Assembly: GCA_910583935.1 (NCBI GenBank)
Contig: CAJTZM010000002.1
Location: forward strand, 1-64,000
DNA: 64,000 nt
DNA from: an uncultured Oscillospiraceae bacterium
Lineage (GTDB): Bacteria; Bacillota; Clostridia; Oscillospirales; Ruminococcaceae
Reading direction: 5' to 3'
The translations under genes were made by a program, and so were the position numbers. Positions 42,374 through 51,767 of the stretch are shown in pieces (position 1 is the first letter of the stretch; each line of letters starts with the position of its first letter). The notes beneath the pieces were generated by a model that saw only the letters and a program-made list of their open reading frames with translations, had not been told where the DNA came from and searched no databases.

Positions 42374-43456
42374 TTAGTCCAGATAGCCCTTGGCCGCCAG
42401 CAGCTCCGCCATCAGAACGGCTCCTCCCGCCGCGCCGCGCAGGGTGTTATGAGAAAGGCAGACAAACTTCACATCATACTGCGTATCTTCTCTTAAACGT
42501 CCTACCGAAACGGCCATCCCGTTTTCCAGCATCCGGTCCAGCTTGGGCTGCGGCCGGTCGCTCTCCTCAAAGTAATGTAGAAACTGCTTTGGCGCACTGG
42601 GCAATCCCAGCTTTTGCGGCTCGCCCGAAAAGGCCGCCCATTTTTCCCGAATCTGCTCCAGCGTCGGTTTTTTCGCAAAGCTGGCAAATACCGCCGCCAT
42701 GTGGCCATCTGATACATTCACTCGAAGGCATTGGGTGGTAATTGAAGGGCCTTTTGCCGGGACAATTCCCTCCGATCCAATCTTTCCCCAAATTTTCAAA
42801 GGCTCCTGCTCGCTTTTTTCTTCTTCTCCGGAAATAAAGGGGATCACATTATCCGCCATCTCCGGCCAGGTGGAAAAGGTCTTTCCCGCGCCGGAAATCG
42901 CCTGATAGGTGCAAGCCAGCGCCTTGGTCACGCCAAACGCCTCCATCAACGGGTGCAGCGCCGGGACATAGCTTTGTAAAGAGCAGTTGGATTTTACCGC
43001 GATAAAGCCCCGTTTTGTCCCCAAACGCTTGCGCTGAATGTCAATGAGCGCAGCATGATCGTCGTTGATTTCCGGGATAATCATCGGCACGTCGGGGGTT
43101 GCCCTGTGAGCGCTGTTGTTGGAGATAACCGGACATTCCAGCTTGGCATACACTTCCTCCAGCGCGCGGGTTCCAGCCTTATCCAGGCTGACCGCACAAA
43201 AAACAAAGTCTGCTATGCCGGCAATTTTTTCCCTGTCGGCTTCGGCGTCTAAAACCACCATCTTTTTAATCCGCTCCGGAATCGGCGTATCCATCGCCCA
43301 GCGCCTACCAACCGCTTCTTCATAGGTCTTTCCAGCAGAGCGAGCGGAGGCTGCCAAAACAACCGGGTGAAACCACGGATGCTTTTCTAACAGGCTGATA
43401 AACCGCTGGCCCACCATGCCGGTCGCGCCTATAATGCCGACTTTGAACTCTTTCAT
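42374..43456 (-). CDS. asd: Aspartate-semialdehyde dehydrogenase (archaeal/fungal type)
   Basis: 360 residues: NADP-binding GATGMVGQRF, catalytic Cys in VKSNCSLQSYVP and His in VSDGHMA. The NCSLQ form and overall length mark the archaeal/fungal-type enzyme common in Clostridia rather than the E. coli type. Start ATG follows AAAGGAGT. First gene of asd-dapA-unknown. Confidence 0.96.
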   Translation of the reverse strand: MKEFKVGIIGATGMVGQRFISLLEKHPWFHPVVLAASARSAGKTYEEAVGRRWAMDTPIPERIKKMVVLDAEADREKIAGIADFVFCAVSLDKAGTRALEEVYAKLECPVISNNSAHRATPDVPMIIPEINDDHAALIDIQRKRLGTKRGFIAVKSNCSLQSYVPALHPLMEAFGVTKALACTYQAISGAGKTFSTWPEMADNVIPFISGEEEKSEQEPLKIWGKIGSEGIVPAKGPSITTQCLRVNVSDGHMAAVFASFAKKPTLEQIREKWAAFSGEPQKLGLPSAPKQFLHYFEESDRPQPKLDRMLENGMAVSVGRLREDTQYDVKFVCLSHNTLRGAAGGAVLMAELLAAKGYLD

Positions 43457-43766
43457 TGTCCTGACTCCTTTGCTTTCTTATTCTTATCCTATTTTTTTGC
43501 CTGCAAAATGGTGACAAAAAAGCATATTCTCTTGGTTTTTTGTGACAAATCGGAAAGCTCGCATCCCGCTGGCTTTTCATGTACGGAAAATCGCCGATTA
43601 GAAGAAAAATCGGTTGCCAATTGGCCAGCATTGCATTATAATAACAAACAGCATTGTATTTGCAGGATGGAAAACCTTTTCCGTCAGTATTTTTGTAATA
43701 GTACCATTTAAAAGTCAAGCTTGTCAATTGTTTTTCTATGTTTTATGGTTATAGGTGAAAAAGAAA
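43457..43766. other. Divergent region between asd and queA
   Basis: No gene supported. A minus-strand -10-like TATAAT lies near 43637, on the asd side. I looked for a lysine riboswitch or T-box ahead of asd and saw neither. Confidence 0.35.
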
Positions 43767-44819
43767 ATGAAAAAAAGTGATTTTTGGTATGATTTGCCCG
43801 AAGCTTTGATCGCCCAAACCCCCGTTGAACCGCGGGACCATTCCCGTTTAATGCATCTGTCCATACCCGGCGGCCAGGTCGAGCATCTACATTTTTATGA
43901 TCTTTTAGATCTTCTGCACCCTGGCGACTGCTTAATCCTCAACGACTCCCGTGTGCTGCCCGCCCGGTTATACGGCAGCAAATCGACCGGCGCACAGATT
44001 GAGATGCTGCTGTTGGAGCAAAAGCAATCCGACCTTTGGGAAGTACTGGTCAAGCCTGGAAAAAAAGCCTTGCCCGGCACGCAAATCTCCTTTGGTGGCG
44101 GGCGGCTGGTTGCCGATGTTTTAGAGGTGGTGGAGGGCGGCAATCGTCTGGTAAAATTCACTTATGGCGGTAATTTTTATCACGTTTTAGAAGAAATTGG
44201 CCAAATGCCCTTGCCTCACTATATTACCGCCAAACTTCAGGATAAGGAACGATACCAGACGGTTTATTCCCATGAAATCGGTTCTGCAGCCGCGCCTACC
44301 GCCGGACTGCATTTTACCCTGGAAATGCTGGACAAGCTCCAGCAAAAAGGGGTCAAAACCGGATATGTAACGCTGCATGTGGGACTGGGTACCTTTCGGC
44401 CGGTTAAAGTCGATGAGATTACCGAGCATAGGATGCACGCCGAGCATTACCGCCTGCCGGAAGAAACTGCCCAGCTGATTCGCGAAACCAAGCAAGCCGG
44501 CGGCCGGGTAATCGCTGTAGGAACAACCAGCACCCGCACACTGGAGTCGGTAGCGGCAAAATATGGCGAGATCCTTGCAGATGAAGGATATACGGATATT
44601 TTTCTTTATCCCGGCTGTACCTTTCGAGTGCTCGATGGATTGATTACGAATTTTCATCTGCCGGAAAGCACCCTGATCATGCTGGTCAGCGCCTTTGCCG
44701 GATATGAGAATACCATGCGCGCTTATAAACTTGCGGTACAGGAACAATACCGCTTTTATAGCTTTGGCGATGCAATGTATATTGAAAAACCTTTCCAGCA
44801 GCATGCTCTTGATAAATAA
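43767..44819 (+). CDS. queA: S-adenosylmethionine:tRNA ribosyltransferase-isomerase
   Basis: 350 residues with YDLPEALIAQTPVEPRDHSRLM, GAQIEMLLLE, HVGLGTFRPV, and GTTSTRTLES, all QueA hallmarks. Makes epoxyqueuosine from preQ1-tRNA. ATG 43767 has ATAGGTG 9 bases upstream; that GTG at 43755 is part of the binding site rather than the start. Confidence 0.97.
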   Translation: MKKSDFWYDLPEALIAQTPVEPRDHSRLMHLSIPGGQVEHLHFYDLLDLLHPGDCLILNDSRVLPARLYGSKSTGAQIEMLLLEQKQSDLWEVLVKPGKKALPGTQISFGGGRLVADVLEVVEGGNRLVKFTYGGNFYHVLEEIGQMPLPHYITAKLQDKERYQTVYSHEIGSAAAPTAGLHFTLEMLDKLQQKGVKTGYVTLHVGLGTFRPVKVDEITEHRMHAEHYRLPEETAQLIRETKQAGGRVIAVGTTSTRTLESVAAKYGEILADEGYTDIFLYPGCTFRVLDGLITNFHLPESTLIMLVSAFAGYENTMRAYKLAVQEQYRFYSFGDAMYIEKPFQQHALDK

Positions 44820-44835
44820 TAGCACGCCAACAGAT

Positions 44836-44873
44836 AAAAATGACCTGTCCATACGAACGACAGGTCATTTTTG
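44836..44873. terminator. Bidirectional terminator between queA and pepV
   Basis: AAAAATGACCTGTC / GACAGGTCATTTTT, 14 perfect pairs, loop CATACGAAC. Confidence 0.88.
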
Positions 44874-44915
44874 ATTCCCTTACAGTTTTCGATTCAAGCT
44901 TCATTCAACGGTAGT

Positions 44916-46319
44916 TTATTGACAAAGATCAATAATAGCCTGCGCAAAAATTTTTGCGCTTAAAATCAGCTGATCCACGATTGCAAATTCATCGGCGCCG
45001 TGCATATGATTGTCCACCTCCAAGTCAGCGCAGCCAAAAGCAACGCCATTTTGAAGATTGTGGGTATAGGTTCCGCCGCCAATAGCGATACATTTTCCCT
45101 CTTTGCCCGTATATTGTTCATAGCAGCGCAGCAAGGTCCGGATAAAAGGGCTGTCCGCCGGAACATGGTGGCCCGGGCGCATCTGAAGATTCCCCAAACG
45201 CATTCCCGCCGCACCAAAATCTTTTACCAGCATATCCCGCACATTCTGGTTATTAGCGCAAAGTGAAACCCTACTGTCGAAAATACCGGTAAGACTCGTA
45301 AGGTCATATGTAAAAACGGAGAAAGCAATGGTCAGCGGTCCGGAAATTTCGTCTGCCATTTGGATACCTGCCGCCTTACCCGCCCAGTCTCCGTGTGGAA
45401 AAATGCGGGCGACGGCGCACAGCTTGGAAAAGCCCTCTGATTCAGCCATCGGCAGCTTTGAGAGAAACTCAACCATCGCCGTTACCGCATTTGCCCCTGC
45501 CTCCGGCATAGAGGCGTGGGCCGCGGTTCCTTGCGCAGACACTCGGATTTTTCCATCCTTTTCCTCGGCAGAGAACGCAACGCCGCTTCTTTTGCTGTAA
45601 TCCTTACAAGTGGCCAGGATTTTTTCCAATCCGATCCCCTCTAAAACCGCTTCCGCCTTATCCGGAATAACATTGCGGCGAAAACCACCCTGGACCGATA
45701 CAATACGCGGCAGCTTTGTGTCTTCCTCCCACTGCGCAGTAAAATCGCTGCTATAGCTCCCCTTTTCCACATTGATCACCGGAAAATCCGCATCCGGTGA
45801 AAAGGTTGCAGGCGCTTCCCTTTCCAGCTTATAATAGTGCGCAATATCGCTACTGCCGCTTTCCTCGTCGGAACCCAAAATGACACGGCAGTTTTTCGAC
45901 AGTGCAACACCCAAATCCTTCACCGCCTTCGCCGCCCAAAGTCCTGCCATAGCAGGGCCTTTATCATCAGCTGAGCCGCGGCCGTATAGCCTGCCGTCGA
46001 TTACTTTCGGCTCAAAGGGCCCGGTTTTTGTCCAATCGTCCCCAACCGGTACAACATCCAGATGGGCCAGGATATCCAAGCCCCGCTCCTTTTCATTCAA
46101 ATCAAAGGTCGCCACATAATGGTCGTAATCCGTCACCTTCATCCCCATCCGGCGGCCAATTTCCATGGCTGCCTCCAGCGCTCTGGCGGGACCTTCTCCA
46201 AAAGGCATTCCCGGTTTTGGCTCCTGCCGGTCGCTGCGGATCCGGATTAGCGTACAGATATCCTCTATCATTTCATCTCGGTGGGCCGCAAAATATTCCT
46301 CCAGCTGCTTTTGATACAT
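44916..46319 (-). CDS. pepV: Dipeptidase PepV (Sapep, M20 family)
   Basis: Zinc dipeptidase, 467 residues: metal ligands in LAHLDVVPVGDDW and GRGSADDKGP, catalytic Glu in GSDEESGSSD, late His in GGGTYTHNL. ATG 46319 follows AAGGAAG. Releases N-terminal residues from dipeptides; single gene. Confidence 0.95.
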   Translation of the reverse strand: MYQKQLEEYFAAHRDEMIEDICTLIRIRSDRQEPKPGMPFGEGPARALEAAMEIGRRMGMKVTDYDHYVATFDLNEKERGLDILAHLDVVPVGDDWTKTGPFEPKVIDGRLYGRGSADDKGPAMAGLWAAKAVKDLGVALSKNCRVILGSDEESGSSDIAHYYKLEREAPATFSPDADFPVINVEKGSYSSDFTAQWEEDTKLPRIVSVQGGFRRNVIPDKAEAVLEGIGLEKILATCKDYSKRSGVAFSAEEKDGKIRVSAQGTAAHASMPEAGANAVTAMVEFLSKLPMAESEGFSKLCAVARIFPHGDWAGKAAGIQMADEISGPLTIAFSVFTYDLTSLTGIFDSRVSLCANNQNVRDMLVKDFGAAGMRLGNLQMRPGHHVPADSPFIRTLLRCYEQYTGKEGKCIAIGGGTYTHNLQNGVAFGCADLEVDNHMHGADEFAIVDQLILSAKIFAQAIIDLCQ

Positions 46320-46435
46320 TCTGAATCTTCCTTTCTGTAGGGCAGAAAACATTTCACGCTTTCATTATAATTTTCCTAATGCAGAATGTCAATCAACAGG
46401 ACAAAAGCATATCACAAGAAAATTTATTAAACCCC

Positions 46436-46464
46436 TTGATTTTTTTTAAAAAATCCATTATAAT
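46436..46464 (+). promoter_or_regulatory. sigma-A promoter of tRNA-Ala
   Basis: TTGATT (46436-46441), 17-base spacer, TATAAT (46459-46464). Confidence 0.82.
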
Positions 46465-46494
46465 AGTATTCGTTGTCAAAAGTAAAGATTTTAT

Positions 46495-46570
46495 GGGGGC
46501 GTAGCTCAGTTGGTAGAGCGTTCGGTTCGCATCCGAGAGGTCATGAGTTCGAATCTCACCGTCTCCACCA
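46495..46570 (+). tRNA. tRNA-Ala (CGC)
   Basis: Acceptor GGGGGCG / CGTCTCC contains the G3-U70 identity pair of tRNA-Ala; anticodon stem TTCGG/CCGAG encloses TTCGCAT (anticodon CGC); T-arm ATGAG-TTCGAAT-CTCAC; CCA encoded. Confidence 0.93.
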
Positions 46571-46612
46571 AGTAAAAAAGCCGTGAAATTATTTCACGGC
46601 TTTTTTACTTAC
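46571..46612 (+). terminator. Terminator of tRNA-Ala
   Basis: AAGTAAAAAAGCCGTGAAA and its complement around TTA form a 19-bp perfect stem with an internal T-run. Confidence 0.88.
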
Positions 46613-46749
46613 TTTTAACGGCAAATGGAATTAAAAAGGCATCGTGCCCAAACGCTTTTTTATGGTATTCGGGCTTAAAGCTTTATTCTGCGGCGGCACA
46701 CAGACTGGTGGAAAACATAAACCGCATTTCCAGCCTGATGCAACATTTT

Positions 46750-47307
46750 TTACTCCTGCATGTATTTTTGAACCGTTTCATAAATACTCTCATAGGAAAT
46801 CTGAGAAAGATCCTCCGCATCGACCTCAATCAGATGGGTACCATACAAAAATTCTTGATTTTGCTTTGTGGCTTCACAGAAATCCTCCAACGAAACGGCC
46901 GGCCGCATCTTTTTCGACTCTGCATCCCGGATATTGCGCTCGGTAAAACGCCGGTATGCCGTTTCAGCGGCGGCGTTCATATGGATATTGATAACCTGAT
47001 ATCCATATTTTCCCGAAAGCTGCTCCAGCAGCTCCACCATCTTGCTGCTGAAGATATACTCGGCGATAAAGAGCGCGGAGGAACGCATCATCTCTTCCAT
47101 TTCGAAGAGAAAAAATTCATAGGGAATCCTACGAAATTCCGGATGGTCTTTGAGCGAGCCGGAATCCTTCCCTTCCATCTGCGTCAGCTTGGCCAGAATA
47201 TGGTCGTAACTCACGAGAGGCGCCCGCAGCTTTTGCGAGAGCCACATCGCAAAGGTGGTTTTTCCCGTTGCCGGCATGCCTGAAATTAGGATCATCGTAT
47301 TTTTCAT
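46750..47307 (-). CDS. P-loop AAA-type ATPase / kinase-like protein
   Basis: 185 residues with Walker A GMPATGKTT at the N-terminus and a zeta-toxin or adenylylsulfate-kinase-like layout (LVSYDHILAKL, VINIHMNAAAETAYRRFTERN). Probably a small-molecule or nucleotide kinase; substrate unknown. ATG after GAAGGGG. It stands next to the ABC stub that begins the decayed island. Confidence 0.83.
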   Translation of the reverse strand: MKNTMILISGMPATGKTTFAMWLSQKLRAPLVSYDHILAKLTQMEGKDSGSLKDHPEFRRIPYEFFLFEMEEMMRSSALFIAEYIFSSKMVELLEQLSGKYGYQVINIHMNAAAETAYRRFTERNIRDAESKKMRPAVSLEDFCEATKQNQEFLYGTHLIEVDAEDLSQISYESIYETVQKYMQE

Positions 47308-47411
47308 CAGATATTTCCCCTTCCTATTGAATTTGTATCCGATTCGTTTTTAGACAAAAGATTGCCGCCGTTTTAATCTAAAAAACTGATCGCCATGGCA
47401 AAGAAAGCCGC

Positions 47412-47612
47412 TTATTTATCCGCCTGTTTTTGTCCTTGATACCACTGGGCCTGCACGGCGTAAAGCTGCGCATATCTGCCGCCGAGGCGCATCAGCTCTT
47501 CATGAGAGCCGTCTTCCACTACCCTGCCGCCGTCAAAAACTACAATTCGGTCGGCCAGCGACGCTGCGCTGATTCGGTGGGTCACAAAGATTACCGTTTT
47601 ATCAAGGGTCAA
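47412..47612 (-). pseudogene. C-terminal stub of an ABC transporter ATPase
   Basis: Only the last 60-odd residues of an exporter ATPase remain: the H-loop KTVIFVTHRISAASLADRI, then VVFDGGRVVEDGSHEELM and a final helix. Walker A, signature and Walker B are absent, and none of them is found on the other side of the island. The break lies close to 47613, the left edge of a foreign segment. The stub has no start signal and is surely non-functional. Confidence 0.85.
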
Positions 47613-47707
47613 GGCCAGATACCTATCAAATATTTCCGCTTCCGCAAGCGGGTTCTATCTCCACGTTGTCTTTGATACAATTTATACCGCCGAAATAAGG
47701 CGGCGTT

Positions 47708-47812
47708 TCATCGGGCGTATGCCGAATAGCCCTTGTTTTCAGGGGTTTCAGCGGCATACGCCCGTTTTTTGTTTTGTGGCTTACTGCCACTTGCCCGATT
47801 GCCATCAGCCAA
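47708..47812 (-). CDS. 34-residue reading frame with strong ribosome binding site
   Basis: TTG 47812 follows AAAGGAGG at a good distance. The peptide (MADGNRASGSKPQNKKRAYA then ETPENKGYSAYAR) is basic and disordered. It could be the surviving end of a gene from a mobile element or a chance frame; no family recognised. Confidence 0.3.
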   Translation of the reverse strand: MADGNRASGSKPQNKKRAYAAETPENKGYSAYAR

Positions 47813-47929
47813 AACGCCTCCTTTCAGGTCGGGTCGGTTCGATTTTGCACCCCCTCGCCAGAAGCTCGGAGGAATAATTAAAAGGTATAAGAAACGTCAA
47901 AAGGTTTACTTTGCCTCAAAACTCGTTTT

Positions 47930-48490
47930 TCAACGGATTTTATTTCGTAGCATTTCCCGCAAAAAAGGTCTTATCGAGCCTAAAATGATAGCAGTTGCTT
48001 TTTTATCTTGTTTTAAAGTTCTACGCGAGCCTTTGTTAAACATATCCAACATGAACTGATAGTCTTCTTCTGGATTAAAATGATTGTACGTCGTGGGAGA
48101 AAAAGCACCAAGGTCAAGCAAGTAAAGCAACAGCTTTCTTGAGAAAAAGTCCGATGACAGTCTAAGAAAGTCGTTATTTTCTATAGCATGGAGTAGTTTG
48201 AAAAGCTGCTCTTTGACAGCTACTTCTTCGTCAAGGTCGTCGCGCTCAAATTTCCTTATGCACGAACTTCCAATTGGATATAACATATTCCCATTTAGAG
48301 CGTTTCGAATCGTGAATAAATAGCGGAGAGACTCTTTGCCGCAGATGCAAGAGGACTCGAGGGTTTCATCTTCTTCACAATCATATACTTCCCATTCAAG
48401 CACAGCGCTTTCCCATATATCTGCTTCAGAGTTATCAAGTACACATTGTATAAGATTTTGATAGTATGGACTATTCCTGTTGCTCCTCAT
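47930..48490 (-). CDS. Unknown 186-residue protein with ICGK...GSSCIRKF motif
   Basis: Follows the DUF262/HNH gene by 20 bases in one operon; ATG after GGGAGGTG. Cys-containing N-terminal part (SSCICGKESLRYLFTIRN, MLYPIGSSCIRKFER) resembles a zinc-binding or structural knuckle that recurs in uncharacterised bacterial proteins; the C-terminal half is helical. No named family. Context suggests a partner in a restriction or defence-like unit. Confidence 0.7.
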   Translation of the reverse strand: MRSNRNSPYYQNLIQCVLDNSEADIWESAVLEWEVYDCEEDETLESSCICGKESLRYLFTIRNALNGNMLYPIGSSCIRKFERDDLDEEVAVKEQLFKLLHAIENNDFLRLSSDFFSRKLLLYLLDLGAFSPTTYNHFNPEEDYQFMLDMFNKGSRRTLKQDKKATAIILGSIRPFLREMLRNKIR

Positions 48491-48510
48491 TGCTTTTCAC
48501 CTCCCGCTTT

Positions 48511-49590
48511 CTATTCTAATGACATACCGAACGCCTCTACGACATCCGTGCTGTCCAGATTGTTTATCCTCTTGCCCATTGCTTTAGCGATAAGCCCGAG
48601 CAGTGTCTTTGCCCGCAAAGCAAAGAATGTCTCAAAGTCATCATTGCGCAGTGACGCCACATCTATTCCGTGAGACGCGACATTGGCATTCAAGGCCGAT
48701 GCCGACACGTTTGATTCCTCAATGGCTTTCAGGTACTTGCCCGGAGCAACACCGCCAATCTTCCTGTTTGTGCGGTAGGCAATAGGGGTCTTGTTCACAA
48801 TGCAGTTCCATTTGCGCTTATCATAGCCTTGCTTCTCGCAGTATTTCTGCGGGAAGATATGATGGATATCCACATAATCGGCGACGAAGTTCGTGAAATC
48901 CATCTTGTCACCGCTGATAAAATCTCTTGCACCTTCGCCAAGGATAAGCGCCATAACTCCTTTATAGGCCGCACCATTACTTGTTTGGAGCGAGAGTAAG
49001 CGAGTGGGCTGGAAAAACGCACGGTTTACGGTATCAGGCTCATCACCACTACTTATCCACGACAACACGCCCGACACATCATTGACATAGCGCGTTTCGT
49101 TTGCCGAACCGTACATCTCGCCGAAGACACCACACCAATACCAAGCAGCAAGTTTTGCTTTAACAACGCCATCTTCAGCCTTGCTCCCCAAAACGGTCAT
49201 TAGAACGGCAAGTGGAATAAACTGAGTCGTATACGGAAGGTCTCGTGGGGCAAGAATACTCTGCTGAACGAGAAAACGAGCCGCCTTGATATAACCATCG
49301 GTAAGAGCTTCTGCGTAAGCCTTGTAATCCGACAGTGCAAGTGAAAGAACGTCTTTGCGCTTTACCGCCAACGTCCTGTTGCCTTTGATTTGTGCCAAAA
49401 GTGTCATCGAGGCAAGAAAGTCCGTGGCTGCCACAACCGAAAGCAACTCAAATGTCCCTTCGGCGTGTCTCATCTTGTTCGCTCGCATATCCCAATCATC
49501 ACGCAGAACAAAATCGTCCGTCGCAAAAGTCGCTGTGACCAGTTCGAATACGGTCAGAGCGACACCGCCCGTATTGACGTTCTCGAACAC
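48511..49590 (-). pseudogene. C-terminal part of a frameshifted DUF262/HNH protein
   Basis: Continues the protein of 49554-50285 after a one-base loss. It opens VFENVNTGGVALTVFELV, which is the direct continuation of the DUF262 domain, runs through a helical middle and contains a DUF1524-type HNH nuclease site DIHHIFPQKY (about residue 241) with N...N and RKIGG downstream. Restoring one base at about 49605 joins both into a protein of about 585 residues, the normal length for this type IV-restriction-like (GmrSD-type) architecture. The nuclease residues look intact. Confidence 0.82.
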
Positions 49591-50285
49591 CTGACAGACA
49601 GCCTCTTAGGCGTACTTTTATCAAGCTGAATAATCGGTAGGGTGTAGAGAATAATTGGATTCAAAACCTCTGCCGTAAACTTGCGCAGACGCTTGCTCAC
49701 GTCCGGGTCGTTATGGAAATCCCTATAGTCGTCTTTCCATTCGTCTAAGGCGATTGAATCAAATACGATGTTCAACGGGAACATATGGTTTGCGAACTCA
49801 CCCTGACGGGTACTTAAATCCGTTACGATAACGCGCCCAAAGTCCTCCTTGATTTTCTTGTCGGCAGGCACAGAAACCACTGCATCCACTCGGTCTGCAT
49901 CCGGGTCGAGGCACTTTTCTATATCAAGGTAATAATACCTCTGAATATCCTCTTTCTTTATTGTCTGCGTCGGCACAGGCTCTTTGCTATACATGGAGCA
50001 GTAGACGCTTGTGAGCCGCTGTTGTCCGTCCAGCACAAGCATTTCAGGCTTTTTGCCGTCATCAGGCACGCTCGTAAATGTGCGGGATTTGAAGCGGATG
50101 CCATCGCCGCCATACTCCAAGAACATAACCGCACCCACAGGGTATGAACTGGTTATGCTTGCAATCAAGCCGCGAATGCGCTCGTCATCCCATACCCAAC
50201 CGCGCTGAAAGTCGGGCAAACGAGTGGTGCCGTTGCTTATGCCCCTCAAGATTTCTTGAAGCGAAGTATCATTCGATTTTGCCAC
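49554..50285 (-). pseudogene. N-terminal part of a frameshifted DUF262/HNH protein
   Basis: GTG start with GGAGGAG upstream. DUF262 (ParB/Srx-like NTPase) motifs are LPDFQRGWVWDDERI (about 23-37) and LVLDGQQRLTSVY (about 83-95). The sequence reads well to LDKSTPK (residue 227), after which the frame shifts into nonsense (RLSVRCSRTS). Deletion of one G near 49605 explains this. Either an inactivating mutation or a sequencing error. Located 34 bases downstream of the helicase remnant. Confidence 0.82.
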
Positions 50286-50319
50286 TGCAATTCTCCTCCA
50301 TTATTATTCTTCCCATGCC

Positions 50320-51501
50320 TTAGTCCACAAATAGGTCAGGGTTGTTGTAAAGCATATCTGCCACTTCCAGTTCAACGCTGTAGTTGCCACACTTGGCAAG
50401 ACCTCGCCTGAGTCTCGGTTCTTCTGTACCAAGCCCATCGACGTATTCTTTTCGATGTTGCCGTATGTACATTGCCGTTTCTCGTGAAAAGCCATTTCTT
50501 TGCATCAGTATTGTGAGGGAGTTTGTTGTCCCATACTCTACATACTCATACCAGTTGTTTTGCATATCGCCTTCGATATGATGATACTTCTTATAAGCTT
50601 CCGAAAATTTTAAGAAGTAATTCGATAGGCTGAAAAGGATAACGCGCTCGATTGCTTCTAAAGTTTCGCCAATAACACTGTTCTTGTGTCGCTTAGAGCC
50701 GTTATACACCTCTGGTCTATTATTCACAGAAACTTTCTTATCAGGATGTCGACGATAGTAGTCAATGGATTCAGTCATTATAAAACTGAGTCCATGTCCG
50801 TTTATCCACCGAGCAAGAATAACGGCATACCAAGAAAGCCGGTTATTACCAATAGTTTCACTGTCATACTTTTTCCAATTAAAAATGTGACTCAATTGCT
50901 GAAGAAATGGCATCAGGGTGTTGTAGTCAGCTTCCCTATCCGAAGTGAGAGCGGGGTATTTTAGTCCGTTTGCAATTGCTCCGTACAGGCTTTTTGTTTG
51001 GTCAACCGAAATATTGATATCATCGTCAGGCACGCTCTCCGTCTTCTTAAAGGCTGCCTTGATTTTGCTTATTGTATCGCCTTGCAAATATTGAGAGAAT
51101 TCACGGTAAACAACGCTATCATTCCCTTTGGTAATATCTCGTAGCAGAATAACCGCAAACTTACGAATAAGTTTGTAGGATTCCTTGGACTTGGTTTTTA
51201 CATTATCAAGCCCGATGTCACCCTCTAAAAGGCAGGCCACAATCTGCTTCTTTTGTGTATCTGTCAATTCCGAAACGAGGGATAGTTCCTGCTTGGGTAC
51301 TTCTTGCTTCAAAAGCTCTACAAAGCCCTCGGTCGTGGTTTTCTCTTCCAGCCGAACGAAAAAGACATTCCCGTAAAGGTTGTACTCAATACGCCCTACA
51401 CGCCCAATGAGATTTTTGAAGTCAACGGCTTTCATCTTAGACCTGCCACGACCTTTTCCGCCATAGCGGTCATAGTGTGAGGCGGGCTCGATCTTTCGCA
51501 A
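50320..51501 (-). pseudogene. C-terminal remnant of an SF2 (Ski2/HamB-like) helicase
   Basis: 393 residues. Near the N-terminus is VDFKNLIGRVGRIEYNLYG, which is helicase motif VI with its flanks (FKNLxGRxGR...GNVF) as in Ski2-like helicases and Hachiman-type HamB proteins; motifs I-V are missing. The remainder is an all-helical accessory domain. The first 20 residues (RKIEPASHYDRYGGKG) come from an unrelated repeat-like sequence, so the start is artificial and the gene truncated. Assignment to HamB is a guess from this motif and the defence-like context. Confidence 0.68.
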
Positions 51502-51523
51502 GCCGCATACTGTTCCTGCAAAT

Positions 51524-51572
51524 AAGCAAAACGGACTTTCGAAGCGACCGCGCCGAAAGTCCGTTTTCGCTT
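51524..51572. repeat. Long inverted repeat at the right edge of the island
   Basis: AAAACGGACTTTCG (51528-51541) and CGAAAGTCCGTTTT (51554-51567) form a 14-bp perfect stem, extended by AAGC/GCTT with one bulge. No gene ends next to it on the plus strand. It lies where helicase sequence gives way to unrelated sequence. Confidence 0.75.
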
Positions 51573-51767
51573 GTTGGCTGCTGCGCCATCAAACCCCTTT
51601 TTTCGAAATCGCCATCTACGGCTGCACACTGTTCTGACGATTTTCTTCCTTCACCCCAGCGAAATTTGGGAAAACGCTCCATAATTCACCGTAATATACC
51701 AATAAACAAAACGCTTACTGGCTCGCCGGTTTCAAACTACTAAGGCCATCTCAGGAGTCGACAGGGC

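Noticed and set aside
41578..42741. Rightward frame of 387 codons opposite dapA/asd
   Set aside because: Antisense to two well-recognised enzymes; composition (Arg/Pro/His-rich) typical of a shadow frame.
43457..43766. Possible lysine riboswitch or T-box ahead of asd
   Set aside because: None of the conserved blocks of either RNA is present on the minus strand.
47640..47929. DNA methylase remnant (a frame with EPACGSGNI)
   Set aside because: Only about ten residues resemble an N6-methylase motif and the frame stops straight after; too little to support.
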